64,000 nt of DNA from Pseudomonadales bacterium (GCA_028285415.1 JANQPF010000005.1:496001-560000), one strand, 5' to 3'. Positions 26,482-35,169 are shown, counted from the first letter of the stretch. The notes: generated from the sequence alone by a model not told the origin. A program made the numbers and translations.

Positions 26482-27135
26482 ATGGGATTCGGCGCAAAAC
26501 TGGCCATGCCAACCCCGGAAGAGGCGCTGCCCGGTCGCGGACAGACCATGCCGGTACCTCCCGAGCACTTTGTGCACGGGCGCACGCTGACGCCGCCGTT
26601 TCCCGACAATTGCCGGCAGCTACAGGTTGGCATGGGGTGTTTCTGGGGTGCTGAGCGACGCTTCTGGGAGATCCCGGGCGTGTTTACCACGGCGGTCGGT
26701 TACGCCGGGGGTTATACCGAAAATCCCACCTACGAAGAGGTTTGCAGTGGCGGTACGGGGCACACCGAGGTGGTACTGGTGGTCTATGACCCGCAGGCAG
26801 TGTCGCTTGCGGAACTGCTCAAGAGCTTCTGGGAAGGGCATGACCCAACCCAGGGTATGCGTCAGGGCAACGATCTCGGCACTCAGTACCGTTCGGCGAT
26901 TTATGTCAACGACGCTGCCGAGCTCAGCGTCGCTGAGGCCAGTCGGGAGCAATACCAGGCTGCGCTCAGTGCCGCCGGTTACGGTGAGATCACCACTGAA
27001 ATCCGTGAAGCGCCGGTGTTCTACTACGCGGAACACTACCATCAGCAATATCTGGCGAAAGTGCCCAATGGCTACTGCGGCCTGGGCGGTACCGGCGTCG
27101 GCTGCGACATCGAACCGCTGGTGACGCTCAGCTGA
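26482..27135 (+). CDS. msrA: peptide-methionine (S)-S-oxide reductase
   Basis: Repairs oxidised methionine. The 217-residue protein has the MsrA active site M-G-C53-F-W-G-A-E, the [24 protein letters not shown] block, and the C-terminal [12 protein letters not shown] with resolving cysteines. The long N-terminus (about 45 residues before the core) is typical of E. coli-type MsrA. ATG at 26482 follows GGAGACGA. It stands alone, divergent from the Sel1 lipoprotein gene. Confidence 0.96.
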   Translation: MGFGAKLAMPTPEEALPGRGQTMPVPPEHFVHGRTLTPPFPDNCRQLQVGMGCFWGAERRFWEIPGVFTTAVGYAGGYTENPTYEEVCSGGTGHTEVVLVVYDPQAVSLAELLKSFWEGHDPTQGMRQGNDLGTQYRSAIYVNDAAELSVAEASREQYQAALSAAGYGEITTEIREAPVFYYAEHYHQQYLAKVPNGYCGLGGTGVGCDIEPLVTLS

Positions 27136-27136
27136 C

Positions 27137-27331
27137 TTACTGCACGTGATCGCGTCTGGCGCCACAGCGGCTGCAGACCTGCACGCTCACCAGTTTGCCT
27201 GACTTCACGTCGAACTGTTTCTTCTCGTCGAATTGCCATTTGTGGAAGCCGCGGCTGCACAAGGTTTTGCCCTGGGCAGCGCGTTTGCGTTTGGATTTGC
27301 GGAACTTGTCCAGGGAAGTGGGTTTCGACAC
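27137..27331 (-). CDS. small zinc-ribbon-like protein
   Basis: A 64-residue, Lys/Arg-rich protein with LCSRGFHKW near the middle and VCSRCGARRDHV at the end, giving C-x3-H and C-x2-C as a possible zinc site. The GTG at 27331 is chosen because the conserved part begins there (SKPTSLDKFRKSKRKR); upstream sequence lies in the divergent promoter. It is convergent with msrA, one base apart. Likely a nucleic-acid-associated small protein. Confidence 0.6.
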   Translation of the reverse strand: MSKPTSLDKFRKSKRKRAAQGKTLCSRGFHKWQFDEKKQFDVKSGKLVSVQVCSRCGARRDHVQ

Positions 27332-27448
27332 GAGTTGTTTTGCAGGCCGCCGGTGGTGTGCAGTGTAGCGGATGTCGTCACCGCGCGCGTGCACAGTCGC
27401 CGTCAGCCGGTATACACTCGCTGGCCCATTCGCAAATGATGTCGGCTC

Positions 27449-28096
27449 ATGCAACCAGTCTCCGAGCGCAGCACGCTCAAACGCAACGCCCGCCGTGCGG
27501 TGTACGACCCGCAGGAAATAGCCGGCATTCTGGCGGCTGAGCGGCTCTGCCACGTCGCCTACGTGGAAGACGGTGAGCCGCGTCAAATCCCGACCCTGTA
27601 CATCTGTGAGGGTGAGTACCTGTATCTGCACGGCAACCGCCAGGCGGCGCTGCTCAAGCACGTCGCGCAGGGCGGGGAAGTCAGCGTGGCGGTGACGCTG
27701 GTCGACGGCATTGTCGTTGCGCGCAGCGGATTTCACTGTTCGATGAACTACCGCTCGGTGGTCCTCTTCGGGCGCGGTGAGGCGGTCACGGGGGAGGAGC
27801 ACCGCAGGCTCCTCGACCTCTTCGTGGATGCGTTGATACCCGGGCACGCGGCCGCGGTCCGTGAACCCACGGCGCAGGAGCTTGCCGCAACGGCGGTGGT
27901 GCGTATCCCGCTTGCCGAAGCTGCCGCCAAGGTGCGCGGTGGTGATCCGATCGACGATGAGGCGGATCTCGACAGCGACGTCTGGGCAGGTGTCATTCCG
28001 TTGCAGCAGATTGCCGGTGCACCGCAGCCGAGTGCCGATCTCAAGTCGACGGTTGCGCTCCCCGACTACGTCGCAGAATTCAAGACAGGAGGTTGA
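27449..28096 (+). CDS. pyridoxamine 5'-phosphate oxidase-related flavin-binding protein
   Basis: A 215-residue split-barrel protein of the NimA/PPOX-like group (RRAVYDPQEIAGILAAERLC, VAYVEDGEPRQIPTLYI, LHGNRQAALLKH, CSMNYRSVVLFG). Such proteins bind FMN and may reduce nitro or oxidised compounds; the substrate is not predictable. The following CoA transferase starts one base after its stop, so the two form an operon. Confidence 0.88.
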   Translation: MQPVSERSTLKRNARRAVYDPQEIAGILAAERLCHVAYVEDGEPRQIPTLYICEGEYLYLHGNRQAALLKHVAQGGEVSVAVTLVDGIVVARSGFHCSMNYRSVVLFGRGEAVTGEEHRRLLDLFVDALIPGHAAAVREPTAQELAATAVVRIPLAEAAAKVRGGDPIDDEADLDSDVWAGVIPLQQIAGAPQPSADLKSTVALPDYVAEFKTGG

Positions 28097-28097
28097 C

Positions 28098-29261
28098 GTG
28101 GGTTTTCCGCTTACTGGCGTAAAAGTATTGGACATGTCACGGGTGCTGGCCGGCCCGTTTGCAGGCCGCATGCTCGCTGACATGGGTGCGGACGTGGTTA
28201 AGCTGGAACCTCCCGAAGGTGATATCACGCGCATCTGGGGCCGCAAAGTAGGCGGCGTGTCGGGGTATTTCAACCAGCAGAATGCCGGTAAACGCGACGT
28301 GTCGGTGGATCTCAGCGAAGCCAGGGGCACAGAGCTCGTCAAACGTCTCGTGGCTGTCGCTGATGTCCTGATCGAAAACTTCCGCCCCGACGTCATGGGG
28401 CGGCTGGGCCTCGACTACGCGACCCTTGCAGCCATCAACCCACGACTCATCATGCTCTCGATCTCCGGATTCGGCGCTGGCAACGAAGACAGCCGGAGGG
28501 CAGCCTATGCACCGATTGTCCACGCGGAGACCGGCCTGGTGGAGCGCCAGGCGGATCTGAGCTCGGCGTTTCCGGCTGACATTGCCTGTAGCGTAGCCGA
28601 CACCAATGCATCGCTGCACGGACTGGTTGCCCTCTTGTCTGCGCTTTACGCGCGTGAGCAGACCGGCCAGGGAGATCACATCGATCTTGCCATGGTGGAC
28701 GCCACGCTCGTGACCAATGACGGTATGAATTATGCCCTGGACGGTCTGCGGCGGCCGCTGCCCAATGAAGTGCACGAAACCGCCGGGGGGCACATGATGT
28801 TGGCCGGTGAATTCCGCTATATCTGGAAACAGCTGAGCGAAGTCTGCGGCGTCCAGGACGGCCTGGATGATGATGCTACGCTGGAAGAGAAGATTGAAAC
28901 GCGCCGCAACGCTGCCCACCGATTCTTCACGGAAACCTGCGCGGACCGGGCGGCGGTCATTGCCGCGCTCGACAAGATGAACATAGCCTGGGGTGACGTG
29001 CGTACCGCTGCGGACACCACAGGGCTTGCGAGCGTGCAGGCACGGGGGACCATAACCGAAATCGACGATCGCGCGGGCGGCACGCGGCCGATCCCGCAGT
29101 CGCCCTATCGATTCCACAACGCGGACGCACGGGTACAGGGTGGAGCGCCGCTGCTCGGCGAACACAACGCAGAAGTGCTCAGCGACTGGCTCGACATGGA
29201 CGTTGCCGAGATCGATGAGTGGCAGGACGTGCTGATTTCTCGCGCTGCCGACGAGCATTGA
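28098..29261 (+). CDS. CaiB/BaiF family CoA transferase
   Basis: A 387-residue class III CoA transferase that moves CoA between carboxylic acids. It begins GFPLTGVKVLDMSRVLAGPFAGR, followed by DMGADVVKLEPPEGD and the GQGDHIDLAMVDA segment that holds the catalytic Asp. The GTG at 28098 is set by a near-perfect AGGAGGT four bases upstream. It is tightly linked to the genes on both sides. Confidence 0.93.
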   Translation: MGFPLTGVKVLDMSRVLAGPFAGRMLADMGADVVKLEPPEGDITRIWGRKVGGVSGYFNQQNAGKRDVSVDLSEARGTELVKRLVAVADVLIENFRPDVMGRLGLDYATLAAINPRLIMLSISGFGAGNEDSRRAAYAPIVHAETGLVERQADLSSAFPADIACSVADTNASLHGLVALLSALYAREQTGQGDHIDLAMVDATLVTNDGMNYALDGLRRPLPNEVHETAGGHMMLAGEFRYIWKQLSEVCGVQDGLDDDATLEEKIETRRNAAHRFFTETCADRAAVIAALDKMNIAWGDVRTAADTTGLASVQARGTITEIDDRAGGTRPIPQSPYRFHNADARVQGGAPLLGEHNAEVLSDWLDMDVAEIDEWQDVLISRAADEH

Positions 29262-29263
29262 CG

Positions 29264-30655
29264 ATGGCGAAACTCGGTATCGGTATCGACTTCGGCACCA
29301 CCAACTCTGCAGCGGCGGTGTTCGATGGGGAAACCGTGCGCCTCATACAGCTCGAGACCCACGATGCCATCATGCCGTCGGCAACGTACATCGATCGTGC
29401 GTTGCAATCGCTCACCGGCCAGGCGGCCATTGACCGGTACATCGAAGACAATACCGGGCGCACGGTGGAACTGGTGCCGGAGGTGATCGCCGAGGTCAGC
29501 AAGTTCGTCGAACACGGTGAAGGCGGTGAGGCGAACGAGGTCGAGACGTCGACGCAGAAAATTTATGGCGCGCCGGTGACCGACAGCGGATTGCAGGGGC
29601 GTCTCTTCCGCGGCACCAAGCGGCTCCTGGGCGACGAACGCGTCAGGCGTCTGATGGTGTTCGACCACCCGTTTCGACTGGTTGCGCTCATCACGCCAAT
29701 TCTTCTGCGCATGCGCCAGACCATCGAGAAAGCGGTCAATACGGCCTCTTACGCGCACCTTGGCCATCCCGTGAATTTCGAAGGTCGCGAGGCACACCGC
29801 AACAGTCTGGCGCTGAACCGGCTTGGCGAAGCGTACAAGCATGCTGGCGTCACAGGGCAGGTGTTCTATCCCGAGCCCATTGCCGCAGCGGCGAGCTTCC
29901 TGCATGCCAATCCGGGCGTCGCGGGTGAACATCTCCTGACCGTCGACTTCGGTGGCGGCACGCTCGACCTCTGCGTATTGCGCCGTCAGGGAGAGTCGTT
30001 CGATGTCGTTGCAACCCATGGCATTGGCCTCGGCGGCGACCACATCGACCAGCTGCTTTTTCGCGAGCTGCTCTTTCCCATGCTGGGACAGGGTGAAATC
30101 TGGCGCCGTAAGGGGTTTGACCGGGAGCTCATCGAAACGCCATTCCCGTTTGAGGATTTCGCAGATCTCCTGCTCAACTGGGCCGTCACCTATACGCTGA
30201 ATCAGAACAAGTACACCACCCCGGTCATGGAGTGCATCGAGCAGGGTGGCCCGGGCAAACGCAAGTTCGAGCGCCTGCGAGAGGTCATCAAGCACAACCT
30301 GAGTTATCTGCTGTTCGCCTGCATCAAGGACTTCAAGGCGGAGCTGTCTTCTAACGAAATTGCGCACCTGGACATACCAGAGATTGATGTCGATATCCGT
30401 ATGTCGCGAACGGAATTCGAAGCGCTCATTGCGGAGCCCTTGACCCGGGTGGCCGAGGCGGTGGAAGTGACGCTGGGGAAGGCCGAGCTTGCGGACACGG
30501 ACATCGACGTTGTGTTGCGCACCGGCGGTTCGAGCCTCATTCCCGCAGTCAAGCAGATGCTGGATGAACACTTCCCGCACAAAGTCGTGGAGCACGATCC
30601 GTTTACGAGCGTGGCCGCAGGACTTGCCGTCGCAAGCTTTAACGATTGGCGTTGA
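29264..30655 (+). CDS. Hsp70 family protein (YegD-like)
   Basis: A 463-residue actin/Hsp70-fold ATPase. Phosphate-1 GIGIDFGTTNS is at the N-terminus, phosphate-2 VDFGGGTLDLCV at about 225, and the adenosine motif RTGGSSLIPAVKQML near the C-terminus. It lacks the DnaK peptide-binding domain, as do YegD proteins. Its client, if any, is unknown. It starts 2 bases after the CoA transferase stop. Confidence 0.92.
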   Translation: MAKLGIGIDFGTTNSAAAVFDGETVRLIQLETHDAIMPSATYIDRALQSLTGQAAIDRYIEDNTGRTVELVPEVIAEVSKFVEHGEGGEANEVETSTQKIYGAPVTDSGLQGRLFRGTKRLLGDERVRRLMVFDHPFRLVALITPILLRMRQTIEKAVNTASYAHLGHPVNFEGREAHRNSLALNRLGEAYKHAGVTGQVFYPEPIAAAASFLHANPGVAGEHLLTVDFGGGTLDLCVLRRQGESFDVVATHGIGLGGDHIDQLLFRELLFPMLGQGEIWRRKGFDRELIETPFPFEDFADLLLNWAVTYTLNQNKYTTPVMECIEQGGPGKRKFERLREVIKHNLSYLLFACIKDFKAELSSNEIAHLDIPEIDVDIRMSRTEFEALIAEPLTRVAEAVEVTLGKAELADTDIDVVLRTGGSSLIPAVKQMLDEHFPHKVVEHDPFTSVAAGLAVASFNDWR

Positions 30656-30664
30656 GGCCGGTTG

Positions 30665-31270
30665 CTACAGCTCGTCCGGGGGCTGCCAGGCAGGATCGAC
30701 GGTGTAGAAGAAGGTCTTCAGCATGCGGTACGTCAATCCCCACACGAAATGGCGCGACGAGAGCCGGTAGCCGTTGAAGATCGTCGGGTTGCCGTCAAGC
30801 AGCTTCGTTTCCGTATCGTGTAGATCGTTGCGTGCCATGGCGGGGAGCGAAGCCCACACGCACTCGTCGACCTCGTAGTTGGGTGCAAACACCGGGTCGC
30901 TGTCTATTTCGAACACGTGCGGCGCAATCAGCATATCCAGAACCCGTCCGCGCGGTTGTGCCTGCTGATGATCCAGGGCGCCGAGATAGGTGCTCCCTTC
31001 GAGGCTGAATCCGGTTTCTTCCAGCGTTTCGCGGCGCGCGGCGTCTTCGAGAGAAGCGTCGATCGGATCTTTGTGGCCGCCGGGGAAAGCCATGTGTCCG
31101 GACCACGGGTCACCCGGTTTCTCGGCGCGCTTGATGAAGAGCATCTCCGGGCCGACGGCAGATTCGCGCAGAATGATGGCCACGGCTGCCTGGCGCGTGG
31201 TTGCCCCGGGGGTCACCAGTTCGGGCTCGTGAGCGAGAATGGCGCTTCTGACGTCGTCTAAAGTGAACAC
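30665..31270 (-). CDS. Nudix hydrolase, CoA pyrophosphatase-like
   Basis: A 201-residue Nudix enzyme. The Nudix box spans residues 64-88 (GGHKDPIDASL... ARRETLEETGF) and is preceded by the WSGHMAFPGG segment typical of NudL-type CoA diphosphatases. It starts with GTG. It is convergent with the Hsp70-like gene, with 9 bases between them. Confidence 0.92.
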   Translation of the reverse strand: MFTLDDVRSAILAHEPELVTPGATTRQAAVAIILRESAVGPEMLFIKRAEKPGDPWSGHMAFPGGHKDPIDASLEDAARRETLEETGFSLEGSTYLGALDHQQAQPRGRVLDMLIAPHVFEIDSDPVFAPNYEVDECVWASLPAMARNDLHDTETKLLDGNPTIFNGYRLSSRHFVWGLTYRMLKTFFYTVDPAWQPPDEL

Positions 31271-31399
31271 GGATGCTTGTCGTACGAAAAAGATGCATCA
31301 TACCGGACTGGGGATACATGTGGTTACAAGCGCACCCACGAGGGTCGTAGCCACCAGACGGGTTAAACGAACGGATAGCGAAATTTGAGTAGAGATGAC

Positions 31400-31801
31400 A
31401 TGTTGCGCTCCGGTGGCAACAATTGTTTTGTCTGTGGGCCGGGGAATCCCATAGGCCTCAAAGTGACCTTTCGCCTGGACGGAGATGTCTGTCGGGCGGA
31501 GTTTACGCCCGAACCGCAACATACGGGTTACGACAAGGTTACACACGGCGGTATCGTGTTCAGTCTCTTGGACGACGTGATGGCCAACTGGATATGGCTG
31601 CAGGGGCAGCAGTGTTTTACCGCGCGTGCTGACATACGCTACCGCGCAGAGCTGCCCATAGGCACGCCGGTACGCCTCGAAGGCCGCTGCCTGAAACGAA
31701 AGGGACGTCTGGCGATGATGGAGGGTAAGGTCATCCGCGTTGAAGACGACTTTGTCGTCGCCGAAGCGAGCGCCTCATTCATGATTCCGGGGGAGAAGTA
31801 G
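31400..31801 (+). CDS. hotdog-fold thioesterase family protein
   Basis: A 133-residue PaaI-like hotdog protein. NNCFVCGPGNPIGLKV is a signature of this subgroup and THGGIVFSLLDDVMAN contains the catalytic-type helix. ATG at 31400 is favoured over the in-frame TTG at 31385. It precedes the MAPEG gene by 3 bases. The substrate is unknown but probably an acyl-CoA. Confidence 0.87.
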   Translation: MLRSGGNNCFVCGPGNPIGLKVTFRLDGDVCRAEFTPEPQHTGYDKVTHGGIVFSLLDDVMANWIWLQGQQCFTARADIRYRAELPIGTPVRLEGRCLKRKGRLAMMEGKVIRVEDDFVVAEASASFMIPGEK

Positions 31802-31804
31802 GGG

Positions 31805-32212
31805 ATGTCGGTGCAAGCCGAAATGGCATACGTGAGCGTAATTGTCATGCTGGCTTTGCTCGAATATCTGTACTTCGGCGTGGCGGTGGGCCGCGCTCGT
31901 TTGCGCCATGGCGTGGATGCGCCGTCAGTCAGCGGGGACGAACATTTCGAGCGGTTTCACAGAGCACATCAGAATACGCTGGAACAGCTTGTCGTATTCA
32001 TTCCGGCAGTCTATGCCGCAGCTTACTATGCCAGCGCTTTGCTGGCTGTGGGGCTTGGGGTGGTGTGGCTTGTTGCGAGGGCTCACTACTTTCGCAGCTA
32101 TATTGCCGAGCCGACGCGCCGCGGCATCGGCATGATCGCCACCGTGGTGACATCGGTGCTGCTCATCGCGGCTGCGCTCGTCGGCGCGGTGCGCTTGCTC
32201 CTGACCGGCTAA
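31805..32212 (+). CDS. MAPEG family membrane protein
   Basis: A 135-residue protein with four membrane segments, of the family that includes microsomal glutathione transferases. The motif FERFHRAHQNTLEQL after the first loop matches the conserved E-R-x6-N-x2-E signature. It is probably involved in glutathione conjugation or lipid peroxide handling. Its TAA overlaps the stop of the convergent VOC gene. Confidence 0.88.
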   Translation: MSVQAEMAYVSVIVMLALLEYLYFGVAVGRARLRHGVDAPSVSGDEHFERFHRAHQNTLEQLVVFIPAVYAAAYYASALLAVGLGVVWLVARAHYFRSYIAEPTRRGIGMIATVVTSVLLIAAALVGAVRLLLTG

Positions 32213-32685
32213 CGCGCTTGCCACTCCTTGAGACGCGCGGCCGCGTGCTCAGCGTCAAATCCGCTGCTTTCGCCGACAGGGGCGGCAAGCTCCACGACGT
32301 AGCCGTTCGGGTCGCGAAAGTAGATTGAGTGAATGAAACCGTGATCGCTGACGCCGCGCGTGTCGATGCCGGCGTCCTTGCCTTTGGCAAACATACGCTC
32401 CAGCGTTGGATAGTCCACGCTGAGCGCAATGTGCAGATCGAAATCGTGCTGGGTTTTGAACTCGAACGCCTGGCCCGGCGCTTCGAAAAAAGCGATGCAG
32501 CTGCCGTCTGCCATCTGGTAGAAGGTATGCAGCACGTTTGCCCCTCGTCCGGTGGCGGTGGTTGTGATGGGGAACGCTTCTACCAGCGGCAGCTCCAGAA
32601 AATCTTCGTAGAAAGCGCGCGTCTCTTCGCTGTCGCGGCAGCGGTAGGCGGCGTGGTGCAGCCCCTTGATGTCTGGTGTCTTCAT
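32209..32685 (-). CDS. VOC family (glyoxalase/extradiol dioxygenase-like) protein
   Basis: A 158-residue single-module vicinal oxygen chelate protein. GLHHAAYRCRDSEETRAFYEDFL supplies the first metal-type His, DFDLHIALSV the second, and IYFRDPNGYVVELA the terminal Glu. The activity is not predictable. ATG at 32685 overlaps the stop of the epoxide-hydrolase-like gene (ATGA), so both belong to one operon. Confidence 0.9.
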   Translation of the reverse strand: MKTPDIKGLHHAAYRCRDSEETRAFYEDFLELPLVEAFPITTTATGRGANVLHTFYQMADGSCIAFFEAPGQAFEFKTQHDFDLHIALSVDYPTLERMFAKGKDAGIDTRGVSDHGFIHSIYFRDPNGYVVELAAPVGESSGFDAEHAAARLKEWQAR

Positions 32686-33614
32686 GCCGGGTAGTTCTCT
32701 CTGGTCCAGTTGAGTATGGCTTCGCTGGTAGCGTCCGGTTCCTCCTGCTGGATCCAGTGCCCGCACGGTAACGTGACCGTCGTCAGATCGGCGACGTGAT
32801 CCGCAAGAGTTGCCGACTGGGGAACGCTGTCGTACTGCCCATAAATCATCAGCGTCGGCTGCTCGATGCGCTGCTCGTACGCGGCCAGGGTGTGCCAGTT
32901 GCGCGTGAAGTTGCGGTACCAGTTGATACCGCCGGTGAAGCCCGCGTGCTGGAAAGCGTCGACAAACACCTGCAGCTCAGCGTCGCTCATGAGCGGCTTG
33001 CCCGGCATTTCGGTCCTTTCCGCGATGGCCAGGAACGGCATGCCGGCCGGCGGCTCGGGCGCCGGTTCCAGCCATTGCCCGGTGCGGTAGATGTTGCGCA
33101 GGAACTGCTCGCAGTTCGCGTCGAAACAGGCATCCGCCACACCCGGCTGGCGGTTGAAGTGCACGATGTAGAAATCACCGCTCAGCGCAGACTCCCAGAA
33201 TTCGACCCACTCCCGCTCGCCGCGCGCCATGAACGGCACGCTCAGATTGACGACGCCGCTCACGCGGTTGGGATGCATCATTGCCATGTTCCACACGACA
33301 ATCGCCCCCCAGTCGTGGCCGACAAAGAGCGCCTGTTCGTAACCGAAGTGATCGAGGAGGCCGGCGAGGTCAGCCGTCAGATGTTCGATGGCGTAGGCCG
33401 GGACATCGTCAGGACGCGTGGAGCGACCGTAGCCGCGTTGATTGGGTACGATGACGTGATAGCCGGCTTGCACGAGCGGTTCAACCTGGTAACGCCATGA
33501 GTAGGCGTGTTCCGGCCAGCCGTGACAGAGCACAATCGGACGGCCGCTGCCGGCACTGAATACCTCGAGTTCAATGTCGTTGGCAGCAATGATTTCCGGT
33601 TCCGGAAAGTTCAT
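32682..33614 (-). CDS. alpha/beta hydrolase, epoxide hydrolase-like
   Basis: A 310-residue enzyme. LCHGWPEHAYSWRYQ gives the oxyanion H-G-W-P, GHDWGAIVVWN carries the Asp nucleophile characteristic of epoxide hydrolases and haloalkane dehalogenases, and GHWIQQEEP holds the catalytic His. H-G-x-P favours epoxide hydrolase. ATG at 33614 has AGAGGT at a good distance. It is upstream of the VOC gene. Confidence 0.9.
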   Translation of the reverse strand: MNFPEPEIIAANDIELEVFSAGSGRPIVLCHGWPEHAYSWRYQVEPLVQAGYHVIVPNQRGYGRSTRPDDVPAYAIEHLTADLAGLLDHFGYEQALFVGHDWGAIVVWNMAMMHPNRVSGVVNLSVPFMARGEREWVEFWESALSGDFYIVHFNRQPGVADACFDANCEQFLRNIYRTGQWLEPAPEPPAGMPFLAIAERTEMPGKPLMSDAELQVFVDAFQHAGFTGGINWYRNFTRNWHTLAAYEQRIEQPTLMIYGQYDSVPQSATLADHVADLTTVTLPCGHWIQQEEPDATSEAILNWTRENYPA

Positions 33615-33792
33615 GACGCACCTCTTGCCACATCCAGGGAAGAGGCACAGTAGCGGGAAACGTCTGCGTGATCTAGCGGCGCTGTCGGACACGCAGGAGC
33701 GCTACAGGCGCACGCCAATCCTGCCGGTTGCCCCCTGCCGGTCACGTCACCGCAGACTACGCTTTGGAATCGTTTCTGATCTGGAGAACCGC

Positions 33793-33993
33793 ATGTCCGA
33801 AAGCTCGATAGAAAAGACCCCGATTGCGCTGCTGACGCTCGATTCGGAAAGCCTCACCGCGGTAGCCGGTGGCAGCGGGACCGAGCAGGTGGAACTCAAT
33901 CCACCGAGTTCGTCCGATGCCTGGGCGCCGCCCAACCTGGCTGAGGTCAGCGGTCCACCCAATCGCCTCGACTGGGCGACGTACGTCTATTGA
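33793..33993 (+). CDS. small peptide with double-glycine-type leader, possible RiPP or bacteriocin precursor
   Basis: A 66-residue peptide with GGAG 6 bases upstream of its ATG. Residues 14-28 (LLTLDSESLTAVAGG) match the double-glycine leader pattern L-x4-L-x2-V-x-G-G that C39-peptidase exporters cleave. The predicted core is about 38 residues, acidic, rich in Ser, Pro and Asn, has no Cys, and ends DWATYVY. It ends 6 bases before the convergent selenoprotein gene. No modification enzyme or peptidase-containing transporter is seen in the window, so the role is inferred from the leader only. Confidence 0.6.
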   Translation: MSESSIEKTPIALLTLDSESLTAVAGGSGTEQVELNPPSSSDAWAPPNLAEVSGPPNRLDWATYVY

Positions 33994-33999
33994 CGATCC

Positions 34000-35073
34000 T
34001 CACGCCGACTCATCGTAGCGCGCCGATTTCGCGGCGTAGGCGAAATCGTCTATGCCAGTCTCGGCGCGCATGCTGACGGTCGTCGCCGCGGTGTTGTCGT
34101 CGAGTGGTACCCCCGTTGCGTCTGCAACGCGGGTAATGCCGTTGAACGCCGCCGCGACGACCAGCGCATCCACGGCGCAGCGTTCGCCCATGGCGGCCTC
34201 GGCACGCCGTCTGATTGGGCCCAGGTTGAGCCAGTCACCGCGTATTGTCGCTTCGGTCAACGCCCGCAAGTGCTCACCGTGGGCGACGCCCGGATCGGTG
34301 TGTGCGTCGGTGACGCTCTGCAGGTCGTAATCTTTCTGATCGAGCTGGCTGCTCGCACGAAGCAGCATCGTGTGTGAGGTGGTTCAGTAAAAACACTCGT
34401 TGATTGCCGATACCCGGGATGCCACAAACTCCGCCTGAGCCTGGCTGATCGACAGCGGGATGTCTTTCAAGGCGTAGTGCGGCCGGAACGTGCCGAAAAA
34501 TAGCGCCGTTGCGCTCGGCACGAGACCCAGGCTTCTGGCAATGTTGGGCACCGTGGGAAGTCCGGTGTCCGCCATGTCCTGGGAGGCATCCAGCATGGGC
34601 ACCCAGCCGCCGGCGTCGACGGCGTCCTGATTGTAGTGACGCCCCGGCCTGCCGGGCTCAGGGGGTGCCATGGCCGGCACGCCAAGGCCCAGCGCGTTGT
34701 GTAACGTATCGACGATGACGCTGCTCGCGACCACGCTGACAATTTCGACGTATTCCTGCGCGGACAGGTACCGGCGTACCTGATCGAACCATGCGCGGGT
34801 CAAGCGCCCCGGGTCGGTGCGAACGCGATGCACAACGTCGACGATGACCTCATCGAGTTCCGTGCTGTCCTCGTGCTTACCGGCGAGCGCATTCGGGCTC
34901 AGTGCTGCCTTGCTCTGCTCGCAATGATGACAGGTGAGTGCCTCGCGGGCGGCGCGCACCATCCTCTGGCGTTGATCGCCTGTAAAAAAGTCTCCGGGCT
35001 GCGCGATGAGCTGCCAGGTCTCGGCGTGCGCTGATGTGAGGCGGTCTGACAGGGGTAGCGTGGCGGGATACAT
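34000..35073 (-). CDS. AhpD-like selenoprotein with C-x-x-Sec active site (in-frame TGA at 34384-34386)
   Basis: Predicted thiol/selenol peroxidase-type redox protein, 357 residues if the TGA at codon 230 is read as selenocysteine. The redox centre is E226-C227-F-Y-U230-T-T-S-H234, matching the alkylhydroperoxidase AhpD/carboxymuconolactone decarboxylase motif C-x2-C-x3-H with Sec for the second Cys. The frame stays open for 123 codons after the TGA with similar composition; the next ATG (codon 236) has no ribosome site. A second C48-H-H-C51 pair lies near the N-terminus. ATG at 35073 follows GAGGAGA. A bSECIS-like hairpin follows the TGA. AhpD-like CxxU selenoproteins have been predicted in surveys of marine bacteria. 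The alternative is a nonsense mutation. Confidence 0.85.
34348..34386 (-). promoter_or_regulatory. UGA codon with bacterial SECIS-like hairpin
   Basis: Read on the minus strand, the UGA is followed after 17 nt by GCUGCUU, loop CGUGC, GAGCAGC: seven pairs (the last a U-G) with G at the second loop position. The apical loop starts about 25 nt after the UGA. Bacterial SECIS elements are described as a hairpin inside the coding region with a G among the first two loop bases, 16-37 nt from the UGA; this fits. Confidence 0.65.
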
Positions 35074-35104
35074 GGGTTCTCCTCGATAGCGCTCGCGTGA
35101 GTGT

Positions 35105-35135
35105 ACGGTCCGGCGTAGAGAGCGTCTACGGCCGT
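35105..35135. repeat. hairpin in the selenoprotein/metY divergent region
   Basis: CGTAGA and TCTACG pair perfectly around GAGCG, extended by ACGG and CCGT across an internal loop. It lies 32 bases upstream of the selenoprotein start and 120 bases upstream of metY. No known methionine riboswitch architecture is recognised. Confidence 0.4.
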
Positions 35136-35169
35136 GCTTGATTCCAACCGCCAAACCCGCCACCCTCTT

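Noticed and set aside
27332-28396. Long upstream extension of the small zinc-ribbon protein (419 codons in total)
   Set aside because: Only the last 64 residues look like a real protein; the rest is antisense to the flavin-binding protein and CoA transferase genes.
29105-30595. 496-codon open frame on the minus strand
   Set aside because: Antisense to the CoA transferase and Hsp70-like genes, whose motifs are clear. Shadow frame.
33793-33993. Nitrile-hydratase-leader (NHLP) RiPP linked to the nitrile hydratase genes at 11.8-13.4 kb
   Set aside because: The peptide's leader has no similarity to the nitrile hydratase alpha subunit, and the nthA gene encodes a full enzyme with a metal motif.
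34000-34368. Separate 122-residue protein starting at the ATG at 34368
   Set aside because: No ribosome site, and it is in the same frame as the upstream AhpD-like half, separated only by the TGA. Better explained as the C-terminal part of one selenoprotein.
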